From positions 1 through 64,000 of the forward strand of contig CAIIXF020000302.1 in assembly GCA_903813345.2 (NCBI GenBank): DNA of 64,000 nt, read 5' to 3'. This document shows, piece after piece, positions 26,101-41,860 of this stretch. The translations under genes and the position numbers were made by a program. Numbering within the stretch: position 1 is the first letter of the stretch; the number at the start of each line of letters is the position of its first letter. A model generated the notes under the pieces. That model was not told the DNA's origin. It searched no databases and worked only from the letters and a program-made list of their open reading frames with translations. This stretch comes from Owenia fusiformis (lineage: Eukaryota > Annelida > Polychaeta > Sabellida > Oweniidae).

Positions 26101-29100
26101 CATACAGGGTGACAAAAAGTGTCACCCATATTATGTAATGATTTTGTCTGCAAAATGTCTGACTTGTTCTTGAGCACATTGAAACTTTACTTTATGTAGC
26201 AACTCCACAAGAGGTTTCAGGTGACTAGCTCAACCAGATGCACTTTTAAAAGCGCTACAAGATATGCTCTAAATGCCGTCTATCCCACGCACACTGCTGG
26301 ATTCTCCGGGCAGTTATTGACAACATTCATCTGACTCAAACCCTCCAGGTTTTTATCTCTGGGGGTGCTAGAAAGATCTGTGAATGAAACATTCCCCTAA
26401 TCCATAGAAGTTCCGAAGATATTGATCACTAAAAAGATGAGGGCCATTTCGGTGGAAAATGCTTTGCCTGTAGAATTCAGGTAAGCCTGATATTTAGACT
26501 ACATATTGTAATGCTCATAAGCATGCTAGATAGGTATCAATTTAAATAATTCAAGTTTTTGAGGCAATTTAAAAAAAAGCAACAGACCTTTTTTCTAAAT
26601 CGGTTTTAATGCCGATAAAGATATTAAATGATAGCAGCTCTATGGGATGGGCATGTCACTGAGTTTTAGCGTTTTTAACCCCCATAGCAAAATATTTTAG
26701 GGGGTACTATGATATTAGTTCATAACTCAAAGGATATATTAACTATTGTTCTGATATCTACAGTATACATTACTAGTACAGAGATAAATACTATCCCTAA
26801 GTTGTATGTTAATATCTTCATGGGTCTCAGAAAAAATACAATTAATAGGAAAAAGATTTGCAATTTTCTTCATTTTTTGTTTTGCCAATTTAACATTAGT
26901 ATATCCAAGCAAAAGATGACACCTTTAACAGTTCAGAGTAGTATTCTAACAACATTTCCAAGCTATTTATGATATTGTAATACATCTATTGTAGTGATTA
27001 AGTACTATTTTGTAATTTTAATAAGACTTTTTAGTGCCCTACCCCTGAAAAATAGAAAAAATGTGCGTGGTCAGGGTGGAAAAGGGGTTCACTGTATACC
27101 AAAAATTGGTGGGGGTCCTAAGCGGAACCCCCATATATCAGTATGTTCCCATACGAATCTGTCAAATTTCAATGAGTTCCTATACCAACTAAATTAACAC
27201 CCAAAAGCCATACCAGATATCTTATAGATATAAGACCAATATAGGACCAATGCCATGCCAGTCCAGATATAAGACCAATACCATACCAGTCCAGATATAA
27301 GAACAATACCATAGCAAATATCCAGATATAAGACCAATGCCATACCAGTCCAGATATAAAGCCAATGTCATGGCAAATGTCCAGATATAGGACGGATACC
27401 ATACCAGTCAAGATATAAGACCAATGCCATAGCAAATGTCAAGATATATGACCAATGTCATACCAGCCCAGATATAAGACCAATGCCATAGCAAATGTCC
27501 AGATATAGGACCAATGCCATAGCAAATGTCCAGATATAGGACCAATCCCATACCACTCCAGATATAAGACCAATGCCGTTGCAAATATCCAGATAGAGGA
27601 CCAATGTCATACAAAATGTCCAAATATAGGACCAATGCCATACATGTCCAGATATAAGACAAATGCCATTGCAAATGTCCAGATATAGGACCAATGTCAT
27701 AGCAAATGCCCTGATATAAGGTCAATACCATAGCAAATGTCTTAATAAGACCAATGAGTTGTCAATTTTCTATCATAATTTCCAAACATGGTGGTTTGAA
27801 AGCCGATAGTTTACCATAATGTGAAGATACATATCCCATTAAACCTGCATATTTTATATTTTGCATTCTCTCATCCACTACTACTTGTATATGTCTTTTT
27901 AAAATTCTCTTTTTTCTAGCATGGAAAATCCTCACTTCAGCAAATGCATGACTGATTATTTTTTTGCCCAAACTGCACTAGACTAAAGCCATATCACAAG
28001 TGTGAGTTAATATATTATCCATCTTTCTCATACCAGAAAGTGGAAAAGTCTGACCATTGCAAAACCTCAAAGTAACAATTTGGGGGCATTCTCATACCAG
28101 ATCATAAAATTAGTAGGGTGTCTTACAATGTGTAAATCATGGCAAAAATTTTGATAAAACTATCAGTTACCATCATTTGACCATATAAGTCCTCATTGAG
28201 CCATGAAGCGTCAGAGCCAAGTAGCTTAGAGAATGCTTTTCATCACATATCCTTAATTTAGTCCTATACGTGTATATTTGGCATGGCATTGGTCCTATGT
28301 TTGAACATTTGGTATGGCATTGGTCTTATATTTTGACATTTGGTATGACTTTCAGGTATCATTTTGGCTGGTATGAGAACACATTAGAATTTGACTTGAC
28401 TAGATTGCTATGGGTACATACTAATGCGTATCAACCTAGAACCCCCGCCTAAATTTGTATACAGTGAACACCCCTCTCCCAGGACTATATATGGTTAAAT
28501 TACACGTGACCTCGTACAAGGGACACTATAGTACTTGTGCATGATGACCACCATAGTCTGGTTGCTCAGATGAGATCAATTGATGAATAAAATGTTTAGA
28601 CTTTATTCCAATGTCTAGACTTTATTCCAACCTCTCCAGTGTATGATTACAAAAGATTCCATTATGATACTATGTACTAAATTGAAAACTTATATATGAA
28701 ATATGTTTAGTCCTATATTCTAGTAATAAGTGAATTTAAATGTCATATAACGTTTGAAGATGAATTGAATCCATTGATTTGCTTTCTATCAATATGTTTC
28801 TAGTTTAATGCTGCAAAATGATAAAACTGACCACTTTCCTATATTTTACAGGGGTTGGGTAGTATAAAGTTATATGAAAATTACAAAATAGTACTTGACA
28901 CTTAATTTTAATAAATGTTTAACAATATAACATATAGCTAGGAAATGTTGTTATAATACTACTTCGGGCTGTAAAAGCTATCATCTTTTGCTTGAAGCTA
29001 CAAATATAAAATTGGCAACACAAAAAGTGACAAAAATTGCATATGTTTTTCCTATTTACTGCATTTTTCAGAGAGCAATGAAGATATCAACCTATAACTT

Positions 29101-32100
29101 TAGGGTAGTATTCAACTAAGTATTCAATTTTTGTATGCTGTAGATATTCGAACTATAGGCATTATATGCTTTGAGTTATGAACGAATATCATAGTACCCC
29201 TAAAATATATTTCCCGGGGGGGGGGTAAAATCACCAAAAATCAGTGTCATGCCCACCCCGTTGAGCTGCTATCTTTTAACATCTTTAATCATTAGCATGA
29301 AAAACTGATCTAGAAAAAATAGGTCTGTTGCTTTTTCTAAAAAATGCCTCAAAAACCTTATCCCTTGAGATAATCTGAATTCTGTTTGTGCATCCAATTG
29401 AGCATCCAGTTGAGCTACTCATTTGAAACATCTCGTGGAGTTGCTCCATTGTGTCTAGTTTTTTGTCACCCTGTAGTTTATTACACTCTTATAAAGGTAA
29501 TAATTACTTTAAAGTGTCTCACATATTCGATCAAAATTTGCCGTGCAAACATGTTAGTCTACTTTACTGGCCCCCCTTGCTGTAACAAGGAACCCAAAAC
29601 ACATTAAAACGTAAACATAAACCAATTAGTCACTTCACTATGAAAGTGAGGGGTGTACGCTGTGTGCATGGACTAACACAATATCAGTGGTCATTTACTG
29701 TGTCAACTTAGTAACCCTTGCATATCGTGCTCACTCAACTATTGAATAATTTTTTATGATCTAAATGTTTGTGGTTTATAAAAAATGTGATATGTTTTAG
29801 TTAGAAATACATTAATTAATATATTCATTCAAACAGCACTAGAATGCGGGAAGAAAGAGCATCGGTGACAAAATGCAGACAGAATTTTCCGTAAGGGTTT
29901 CAAACATTTCTAAACACAATCATACATGTACTTCATGTGTACTGTTATTTATAGTGCTATATTTATAGATATAATTTCACGTATTAAAATCATATTTTCC
30001 AGCAATGACTTCAAATTCCAAACCACACCCATATTACATTTTCTTCAATAACTCCAAACATGTGTAAACATTGACCATGTGCATATAAATTCAGATTTCA
30101 CGAGCTCTCCTATTCGAGTACCTCATACACCCCTGCATGGATTTGAGTTGGATTCGCCTTTTATACGTGAGCCGACACACTCGCAAACGCTGATTGGATA
30201 AAGATTGCGAGAATCTTTAATATAAGTAATATTATATTATTCATCACATTGTAATATAGCGAGGTCTATCATATCATACTAACATAATGTCATAGTCTAT
30301 TGTATTATATTATTTAACATACATATTATTGCATTATCACCAAAATCTGTCATTTCCTGCTTCCATTCTATGCCAATACCAGATTGATCCTTACAAATAG
30401 TGACATCACTTGCCAGATTAATAGGAATATCGTAGCTTGACCTGCATGTTGTATTCACCTCAACGTATGGCGTTACATATTTTGGTAGCACTATCATAAC
30501 TCCTTAAATCACATTGTAAAAATTTATTCTATTCTTATATTCTCCTACTGATAAAGTCGTATTATATCATGGTCTAATGAGCCAATGCAGAAAATATATA
30601 CACCATATATCTAAAGTTCTTTTAGAAACTTGCGATAACTGAATTTTCAATTTTCATTTTATTTATTTTTCTCACAATAGGTTATATTTTTATTTTATAT
30701 TAAAGTCGAGATTACATATTCGTAAACTATTATGATTTCAAATGAATGTTGACAATACATACCAGCAGAAGAGTTTGTTGTTTGCCCACCAGCACCATTT
30801 GTGACCCTGACAGAGACATAGTAAATGCGTCCATCTTGAAGCATTCCACTTAGATCTCCACTTTTACCAAACTTCTTGCTTCCCATCATCTGATATGACT
30901 GGATATTACTAAGGAATGGTCCACTTCCTATTGCCCATTCAAAGCTGACGACCTGTTTAATTTTATATATAAACATTGGAACATTGGAATGAAGTAAACC
31001 ATAGAAGTAGGACATTAAGTAGATATAAATTAAAGATATGTATTTTGAGCCCTATTTTTCCCGAAACGCCTGCATTTCAAACAAAAAAGGGTCACCTGCA
31101 ACAACTGTTAGCCAATACAGTAAACAATGGAATGCCTTCAAAAATTCCAAGCATAGATCCATTGGTGTGCAACAATAAGTAAGTAAACATAGGCTTGAAA
31201 CGATCCCCAAACCCAAGCCAATTAAACATTCAAAGCGTTATCTCTCAGATCTTTATTTCTCGGCACTAACCTGGCTTTCCATGTCATATGCATCCCATCT
31301 GGCAGCAATCGTGTGGTTTTGACCTTGACTTGATACCTTGTTCATATCGGAGACAGAAACATCCACGTGGTACAAAATGTCTATTACTGGACCACTAATG
31401 TCTATAGTGATACCGTTAGATGTCGCTGTTATATACAATCCTGAACCTGAAGTTAGATGGACTGTAGGTGGAAAAGAACGAATGGCTATAGTTACCCATG
31501 AGGTTTCTTAACATTTTTTGAAAAATGCAATATCGTTAATATCCTTGATATGTAGGATCAAATTGCAGATAAATATGTATATTTTCAAGAAATAGCAATA
31601 AAAAGCATTCAAGCTTACTGATATAAGTGTATTTTGGTTGATTTGGTAGGTATGTATCACTTCCTGTGAAAATGTGAATTTTTTATCAGTCTCAGAAAAT
31701 GTCCATCTTGGATTTCCAAGGTATGATGTGTTCATACCTTGGAATATCAGGCTGATATTTCTGCCCAAAACCCTATTAATTTGTCATAGATTGAGGATTC
31801 TGATGAATGAGATATCATCTTATTCAGCCTACATTATGCTAATTCTTATGTATTAGGTAAGTAGAAGCTGATCAGTCAAACTCATTTGTAGTCAATTAAG
31901 GGCGGTTAAATATGGTTTAAAAGGAGTCTGACCGATGAGATCCTAGAGTAAAACAAACAAATCATCTGATTGTGCGCTGGTTTTAACGTGCACCAATCCG
32001 ATGATTTGTTTGTTTTTCGGATAGAAAATTTGTCCACTGATATTAGTGTGATTGAAAATCAAACTGGGAAACGAGTATGGAAAATGTCTCCAGAATGTAT

Positions 32101-35100
32101 AAACCCAACTTGGCAGATGTCCTATTGTTTGATTTTGTCACTCTATACACTCATTGGATTACTATTTTGTACATATAAATAGTCATATTTCAATAGTCAT
32201 TGATTAGGGATTGGGTATGTTTGCAATTGTGTTGACCTACTTATTTTTAGAGAGAGGAAGGTCATGCTAAACTCTTGTTTTGTTCATATAACGCCTGGTT
32301 CTTACCTAGAAAGTTATATGTAGTGAAGGAATAGTGTACTTCTAAGGTACTTCTTGAGATATGTAAAACTCTAGGTTAGGACCAGGCGTTGTGCAAAAAT
32401 GGAACTTTTCTGCAATTTCAGCATGAAATAAAATGATGTCAGCCATTTTGAAAATCTTTAGAATGATTGTGACAGTTGTGTTTTATATATTTGAGTATAT
32501 TTTCTTTATTCATATGATCTTTTCAGGAACTAATATGTATGCTTGCACTGGAGCATGACCCCCTGAGAAGCATATATCTTTACCATGGCTCTGAGCAACA
32601 TAATAATATGCAATTCCTTTCAATACATTCATATGAGATGATTGTTGTACAATCATTTTATCTTCATGTGACAGGCGTCATTTTTGTCAATGGATAATTT
32701 TTTATATTATCAAAGTTCACTTGCTGATCATACCAATGCTCATATTTAGAAATCCAGCTCAAATTTATACATCAACAGTTATGTAAAATCCAAAGTAACC
32801 TTTTACAATTTGTTATATTTTATGTGTTTTCAAATGTTGCTCTTTGTGCTTCCTCATTGTGATGTGAAATAATAAGTTCAGTATTTTACTGCCACTTTGA
32901 AACAAACTGTATATGAGCAATTGATCTTAAGGAAGCAGATCAATATATAATTGATTGATATGCATTTTTGAATTGTTAATTACTTCATGTGATTTTTAAT
33001 GTTGCCCCTTGTTCTTTCTCATTGTGATGAAAATTAAGAAAACTCAATATTCTTTTCTGACATAGTTTTGCACATTTTTTTAGTAGACAATATATCTCAA
33101 TGGAGTATAAAGAAGATCACTATTCAATATTTTGTTTGCCTTTTTGACTTGTAATATTTTACATGTTTTCAAATGTTACCCATTATGCTTTGTCACTACA
33201 CTATTATGTAAAATAATACCAATAAGATCAATTAAAAAGTCTTAAATTACTGAAAAGAATTTTTTGATAATAAATAGAAACAGTGACAATAATGATGTGA
33301 AAAAGTGATTTTCCTTGAAAAGGTCATTTTATACACGTTAATAGAATGACCTATATTTTGAAATATAAAAGTCAGAATGACCTAAATTTTTGATCTGCTT
33401 GTCAAACAAGGTCTCTTCTTTGATATCCTGTACAATTTTTTCTAAATATCTTGGGGGCTAATATAGGGTCTTAAAGACACTCGTCCTTTGAGGAAAATGT
33501 ACACTCTATTGGGCTTATCATCCACGCAGTTTAAAAATTGGCAGTTTGAAAATTACCTCCGATTCAGCACCCCCCCCCCTTCCATCCACCAGCATGATTT
33601 AACAATATAAAATTAACTGAGTAGCCAGTAAATGTCACAGAGCAAAATATGCAGAGAAAGTGTTAAATACATATCAAATACCTTGCCAATTAAAGGATGA
33701 CTGAATAATAAAAAAAGGAAAAGCAAAAACTACTACTTAAACTACTACTACTTAAAGTCACATATTTCCCACGTTGAAAACTCCCTTTCAAAAGGCAGAA
33801 GAGCTATCAATGCCTATATTGGAGTGTCATCAACTGATAATAATCCTACAAATCCTCTCACTGTCTCTCGCTTGTATTGGACATGCTGTGTCCCATCTAT
33901 AACGTATGGTATGGAACTCTTCCCACTAAAAGAATCTGAGTTAGAGCGCCTTGAAAGTGGCCGCAGGGGAATAGCTAAGAAAATTCAAGGAAACCCCAAG
34001 ACCACTAGCAACGCAGCCTCAACTTCAATTTTAGGATGGCTTTCTTTAACCTCGAACATTGTTATAAGTAAACTTATGCTTTTATGGCAACTTTTATCTT
34101 TACCATTTCCAAGTATTTACAAGAAACTTATCATTTTACGTCTCCTTAGTGCAACATACGAAGTTCTCCACAAATTTTCTCCCATAGGGAATTGTATTAA
34201 GATGGCAAAAGCATATCAGCTAGAAGGAATGGTCTATGAAATGTTTAATGGACGCGTCTATTCAAAGTTACAGTGGAAAAAAAGTGTGAAGAGTAAGGTA
34301 CATTTTTTCGAATTACGTAGCTGGCAAATTGAATGTATATTGTCAAGAAAATTGCCATTTTTAGAATTGTAACCCATGACATCCAGCCTATTATATGGTG
34401 GAAGGTAGCTAAATTAGACCCGAGAATTTTGATGTGTTGCAGGACGGTGGTTAAACTACTGTTGGGAGAAGGAAACATAATGATTAATGTCAAAAGGTGG
34501 TCTAACGGAAAAATTTCCGTATTATGTAAAATGTGCTATATAGAACCAGAAACACTATCACACATAATACTGGACTGTGAAGGTCATGCTGCTTTAAGAT
34601 CAAATATTTTGAAAATTGTATATAATATCTTCAAACCAGCACAAAGTTATCCAAAAGAGATGATTCTTGGAGCAATTTTTGGTGCAGGGGAGATATTTGA
34701 TGTCGAGGAATATAAGCAAATTGCTGTTTACATCCATAAAATGCACATAAATGAAGAGAATCTGGTCTGTAACCAAAATTAAATTGTACATTATATATAT
34801 GTTATATTTATAAGTAAATAATGTAAAATTTATTCAAACACATCAAATATGGTGGATGAAATGAATAAACAAAGATAAAAACTGCGGTTGTATCTGTAGA
34901 TTAAGAATCGCAATTGTACAGGGTGTCAAAAAACGGCACCCCCTCTACAGCAAAAAGTCTTGAATGTTCCACATAGTGGCATACCTCATCTGAAAGATAA
35001 TTTAATTCTGGAGTTACTCCTCAAATTTCATTTAATAAAACATAATATCAAAAAGCTACATTGTTTTAAAGTTCGCTACTTCAGTACTTTTTTTGCTGCT

Positions 35101-38100
35101 CTGTTGCTGGTTAAAGGTCAAATCTTCAGAACGTGGAATATGAGAAAATTAGCCCAGATTTCAACTGCACTGAACATATGGGCTCAGTTCTGAAAAACAG
35201 GGTATAGGAAATGATGGACGAAGAGCCTCTTGAAAAATAGATACAGTGGGAATGAATTTCTGAAGAATGTGAGGAAAGTGCTTATTATTAAAGTGATTAT
35301 GCAATGCTACACCATTATCTGAATTTTCATTGAAATCATATCCGTCCAGATAAGCTGCTGTTTGAGTAGCAATTGGTGGTCATACCAACTACTAAGAATC
35401 AGCTGTAAATCTGTAAGATTATATGATATAAAGATGAATTTTCTCAGGTAACTCCAGAATTAAATTGTCTTTAAAATGAGATATGACACACCATGTAACA
35501 TTAAGTACTTTTTGCTGTAGAGGGGGGTGTCGTTGTTTTTTGACACGCTGTATAGTCTTAAAGCTTGCCTTTTCTGGTCTTGAAGATTATCATCAATATT
35601 ATCAATTAAAAATCATTTGATTTTTTTCTTGTAAAGAGTTATATATTTATAAGTTATAATTTGTTATTTGATTATATAATGGGCCCGGATTGAGTCGGCT
35701 TAAATAGTCACTGTAAAGGACCGCGAGTTGTTTGTAGAATGAATCGGGGTAGTTTTTTCATGCATTTCGCTTGTGTTTTTCATCTAAAAACATCAATACG
35801 CTTTAAACATTAATTGATTATAAGATTGCACCATATGATCCCAAAAGATATATCTCATTTTCGTGGATTATCTCTGGATTAACACAGAGCTGTTGTTATT
35901 TTGCAAACTTCAGAGGGCTGGGAAGCATTATTACGATCGTCTTTGAATAATATTAATGCTGTTTTAAATAGGTTTCATGTATGCCGACAATTTCTCAAAT
36001 TGTGTGTACCAATGGTATAGTTTCAATCAGATTTTGAGATAACAGGAAAATTAATCAGTAATATACACCTTATTGGGTTGTTTTGGCTTATATTACTGAT
36101 CATACGTACTACCTAGTGTATATGTGAACAAGGTTCACTGGACGATCTAGGGGGGGGGGAATTGGATTTAGGGGCTCAATTTTTTTCCAAAATTTTAAAA
36201 TATCTCACATATTTCCTTTGGGATAAACTCTCTGCCCTTATATAAATACTCATGTGTGTCATGCTCCTAAGATGCACAGTCTGAATCTGAATTCATTGAA
36301 ATCCACAACAATTCATAATCAAAGGCAGGCCTTCATATTGTTTTTAATTTCAAAGTAATATCAAACTTTGTAAACGCAAATGTAATCATTCTCAATTATC
36401 AATTTCAAATTTTTAAGATCTTTGGTGAGAGATGACAGCCTTTTATCAACTATTAATCCCTCGACTCACTATTGTACAAAGCTGGTATTATAATATCCGG
36501 TACCATTTCAGGATCCAGCTCAGTCAAAGTCCTCAAGTGGCTGAACTGGTTACCACTTGAAACAAGAAGATTCCATCGCCGCATGAACATGATGTATAGT
36601 GTCACAAATGGAAATAGTCCAAATTATACACTTGACATTTTCAGAAAGTTACAACGTCCTGATAATAGACGCGTACTTCGAAACAAACCGTCATATATCC
36701 TCCCCTCAAAACGTGCTTTTATCAAGTCAAAATCATGTGTTTTCAGAAGTTTAAAAGAATGGAATGATCTACCTCTGCAAATCAAACAATCCAACACACT
36801 TGATACATTTAAACGTAAAATGGCCTCTAAATCACTACCAACTCCTATAATTATAGCAAGTTTTTCATTAAATCTTACCAGACATCGGGAAAAACTCTTG
36901 AACCAACTCCGATGCGACCTAGTCTTCAAAGCGCAACTACACTCACATAATTTTAATAATGTTAATTCCCCAATGTGCGCTTGCGAACTGGAATCAGAAA
37001 CTTTTCAGATGGCCCCTCCATGTAAATGATTTCAAGTTGCTAAACGATAAAATAACACGTGAAAATTCAATGATAACATTTAAATCTCTAACACGAGCCA
37101 ATAAGGCTAACACTTTACTTTTTGGTTATCATCTCTCTAACCGCCAAGTCATTCTTTGGAGCACCACCAACATGCTTCTAGTCGTGCGAGCCTCACTTGG
37201 CTGTATACGTATGTAACACCAACGTACGTACGTTAACTCCTATATTTCTGTAAAGTGGCTCATAATGTCAAGTTGACCGAGCCACAAACTTAAATACTAT
37301 ATAAAAAAAATTCTTTATTAGCCACATGTAGCGATATCCTTTGCAAGACAAAGCCAAGAAATACATATGTTTGAAAATCAGCTAGACGGCCTGATTAAGC
37401 AGCTATATTTCTATTCATCAATGTACAATAAGATGTATAGGCCAGCTTTTGCTAAGGGCGTTAACTTTTCAAAAAGGGGGGGGGCTTCAGTTTTGACAAT
37501 TGTAGCCCAAAATCACTTGACCCCCGCGGCCACGGGCCTGGCCGAAAAGGGGCTACACGCTTGCACTTCATTGTGTTCAATGTGCGTTTACTCATGATTA
37601 TTTGTGCATATGTGTTCAACTCGCTGTGGTTACTGTAAATGATCGAATGCATTTACTGGAATGTGGCAACTGCTTAAATTGCCTCACTTGATTTAAATCT
37701 CTATCAGAGGGATGATACTTCAACAAATGCATTGAATCCCGACGTTGAACTTTCCTTTCAGATAAAATCAGAATTAAAGAAACAACAAGAAAAACATTGT
37801 GGCTTGAACATGATTCTAAACGTTATATGATCGAAAACGCAATGTTACCACATGATATTGAGTGTGGGGTAGAATTTGTTAAGAAAAATCCAAATCATTC
37901 TATATAAACATTACATATAGTTCCCGGGATATTGTTATTGAAACTTGTAATAAAATTAGATGAAGGCAAAATGTAGCTAATAAACATTTAACATTTCCTT
38001 GTTTTCTTAAACGGTTATAAATGTCTGATTGAAATATCTATAAATGTATAATAATGCTTGACTGTGTCCTTTTACCAAGGGGAGGGGGGGGGGGGCTTTG

Positions 38101-41100
38101 CCAAGGGGGAACTTTTGACAGTTTTGGCAAAAGGTGCTCAGAATGGTGAATAAAGGACCCACGGTCCTGTGCTCACACAGTGTAGAACCTTCAGAGGAAT
38201 GTATATCCTGCTTTTCAAACAAAATTATTGATTTTGATTTGTAGTCTCGAACTTTGAGAAACTTAGCTAGCACCGTTTGTGACCTAGTTTTAGGACATTT
38301 GACCTTGAACATTTTACTTATTCAGAGTTCAGTAGGTCTTTTGTGATTAAGGTGACCAAAATTTACATCCAAAAAAGTTGATTTTCAAATTGATTATTTA
38401 GTTACTCAGTACTCAGTTTCTCAAGTCAGATTTTCCTATCAGTTTCAGTCAGTCAATTGTTCAGTTAGTCAATTAATTTGACTTTTTGACGTCAAAATCG
38501 GCAATTTCTCGGAAACCGGGCGAACTTGAGAAATGGCGATGATAGGTCAAACAGGCATTATGGATATGCATAAACTGAATGTGAATATGATTCAATACGA
38601 ATAGCAGTTTTAATTTGTGCAGCCAATGATGATTGACTTTATACATGTACATGAGAAAGTTCCCTGAAAATGACTTAGTCCTACTTTTTGTCAAATTTTA
38701 TGGAGTAAACACCAAAAACTGTAATTTCAAGAGCTTTTAAATCTTCGGAGAACATAAATTGCATATACAGCAACTAGTACAAGTTATTTGAAAGTTCTAC
38801 TTCAACAAAGTGTTTAGTATTTACAGAAAATTTGACTTTTTGACGTCAAAATCAGCAATTTCTGATAGGTCAAATAGGCATTATGGATATGCATAAAATG
38901 AATGTGGATATGACTCAATCCGAATAGCAGTTTTAATTTGTGCGGCCAATGTTGACGGACGGACGGACCGACGGACGGACCAACGGACGGACGGACGCCT
39001 GGTCGATCCCATAGGCTCACTGTGTGAGCCAAAAACTGCATGGTTTTGGAAAATGTCTAGGCAGGAACTACCCCTCTCCAGCTCCCCTACGTGTCTGTGA
39101 TGTATGAGGATGACATCATTTTGAGATTCATCATAATGTATGTATACCATCATGATAAACCATGACATCCCATTCGAATCCCCTTCCTGGTTCCGCAATT
39201 TCCTGCTTCAAAATCATGAACACAATTAATTCTGCCAAAAATAGCCTTCATACCATAACCAGCTCAGCGCTTATCACCTTAGTTCTAAATGAATCATCCT
39301 CCCCTCCCATTCTTCACCAGACCTCAGCTGGTTTTCAAATTGAAATATCTTGATCTATAGTTTTTTAAATAAATTTCTAGGTCCGTGGGCTGTCATTCAC
39401 CTGGGTATTCTTGTAACACTCGACATGCATTGCAATATATTACCTATTTTAAACAAACCAAGAAAATATATAACTAGTCTTTTATCATAGTACATGTACG
39501 TCATATGCATGTTGCCCATTTTAGTTGTCATTTCTCTTGAGAAACGCCAGGCCCGTAAGACACTTTTCCCCAAGGGGGGGTGCGGTTTTTAGCTAACTAA
39601 AGAGAATATAAAATTATCAGTTTTTTTGCCGCGTAAATCAAATCGCGTAAGGCAGAGGGGGGGGGTCAGTTACTCCCTATATTGGTTTGGAATTAGCAAA
39701 TGCAACTTCCAAACGTTCCAATTGTTTTGTGGGGGGTGTGAGGAGTAGTCCACTCCCCCTAGAAAATTTTACAGTTTTGAGATGCTATTTGGTGCTTTCT
39801 GGGCACTTTCAAAGTGTAAGTTTCTAAGTAGTACGCCACCACCACAAGAATAAGAGTTGAGTGAATAATTCAGGGGCGTCTGGGGGTTCTCCCCCAGGTA
39901 AATTTTGAAATTTGCTTGTATTTGGAGCGAATTTGCAACCATCTGGTACGTCTGTGCGTTATGAGTCAATAAGAAAAATGTGAATTTTTTTTCAAATTCT
40001 TTTGGGGGTGTCAAAGAGGATGAGAGGGTAAAGTGGGGTGGGGTGCCAGTAGGGGAGCAAGGGGTTGTCCCCCAGAAACATTGACCATATCAAGGTGCTA
40101 TTTGATGATGTCTGGGCACTTAAAAAATGTCTGAGACAATACATGAAATTCAGAATATTTATTTTGTTTTGTGGGTGATGTGAGGGGTGGCTAACTCTCC
40201 TAGAAAATTTCACAATTTATAGATGATATTTAGTGCTTCTGGGCACTTTTAAAGGTATTAGTCAATAAAAACATTGAAAAACAATCACAATTTTTTTCAA
40301 ATTTTGGGGGTGTCAAAGGGGGGGGGGGAGGGTTGCCAGAGGGGGAGGTGGGACTGGGGTGCAAGAGGGGGAGCAAGTGTTTGTCCCCCATATCAAAATT
40401 TACAATATCAAGGTGCTATTCGATGAAGTTTGGGCACTTTAAAAGTGTCTGTGCCTAAAAGCGCAGATTTCCCAAGAACATTTTACAATTTTAAGATGCT
40501 ATTTGGTGCTTTCTGGGCACTTTCAAAATGTATGAGTCAATAAAAAAAATTGAAAAATCTCAATTCTATTTTTTTTGGGGGGGGGGACTGCCAGAGGGGG
40601 AGGTGGAGTGGGGATGCCAGAGGGCGAGTAAGTGTTAGTCTTCCAGAATCATTAACTTTATCAAGGAGCTATTTGATGATGTCTGGGCAATTTAAAAGTG
40701 TCTGAGACAATACATAAAACAAATTCAGAACTTTTCCATTGTTTTGTTTGGGGTGTGAGGGGTGGCCCACTCCCCCTAGAAAATGTTACAATTTTAAGAT
40801 GCTATTTGGTGCTTTCTGGGCACTTTCAAAATGTATGAGTCAATAAAAAAAATTGAAAAATCTCAATTTTATTTTTTTTTGGGGGGGGGGGGCTGCCAGA
40901 GGGGGAGGTGGAGTGGGGATGCCAGAGGGCGAGTAAGTGTTAGTCTTCCAGAATCATTAACTTTATCAAGGAGCTATTTGGTGCTTTCTGGGCATTTTCA
41001 AATTGTATGAGTCAATTAAAGAATTTGAGAAAATCACAATTTTTATTTTTTTTTGGGGGGGGCAACGCGGGTGTGGGCGCCAGAAGGGGGGGGGGGGGTA

Positions 41101-41777
41101 TGCAAGAGCAAGATGCAAGAGGGGGAGCAAGTCCCCCAGAAACACTAACTATATCAAGGAGCTATTTGATGATGTCTGGGCACTTTAAAAGTATCTGAGA
41201 CAAAACACTAAAATAAATTTAGAACTTTTCCATTGTTTTGTGGGGGGTGTGAGGGGTGGCCAATACCCCTAGAAAATTTTACAATTTTAATATGCTATTT
41301 GGCGCTTTCTGGGTACTTTCAAAGTGTATGAGTCAATGAAAAAAAATTACAAGTTTTTTCAAATTTTTTTTTTCAAATTTATTTTGGGGGGTAACAAAGG
41401 GGGGTGCGGTCGCACCCATCGCACCCCCCCATCTGACGGCCCTGAACGCATACATAATATCAGGAACAATATGGTCCTCCGCCTCGGGATCACCGCTGGG
41501 ACCCCGGGACTAGGACCTGCCATTGGATGAATACAAACTTGCACTTTCTCTGTATACGCTCATGTTAATGCAGATACATATATCCCTACATTATCTTTTT
41601 ATTGTAAAGAAAACACGAGTGCATTTAGAACATAATCTTTGTAAACACCAATTAAACATATAAATTATATATGGTGGATGAAAAGAACAAACAAACTTAT
41701 GTTATCGGGATTGAGAACAAACATGGGCTTAAAACATCCTCAATGACTAATGACTAACTTTGTAAATATGGAGAATA

Positions 41778-41860
<83 letters not shown>

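Larger units (their letters stand above)
26105..29473. mobile_element. TA-flanked 3.4 kb element with long inverted arms and a nested insertion
   Basis: Ends CAGGGTGACAAAAAGTGTC and its inverse (ttttttgtcaccctg) with TA on both sides. Arms run inward for several hundred bases (for example 26570-26760 against 29170-29345, ctctatgggatgggcatg matched by catgcccacccc). The centre holds a second inverted-end insert. No transposase is seen. Confidence 0.7.

Noticed and set aside
27169-27731. Long reverse-strand open frames with YLDICYGIGPISGHL repeats
   Set aside because: They are translations of the 32-bp minisatellite; the unit and its variants explain all of the pattern.
27215-27750. Possible CRISPR-like array
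   Set aside because: Units of about 32 bp are contiguous with no unique spacers, in an animal genome; it is a minisatellite.
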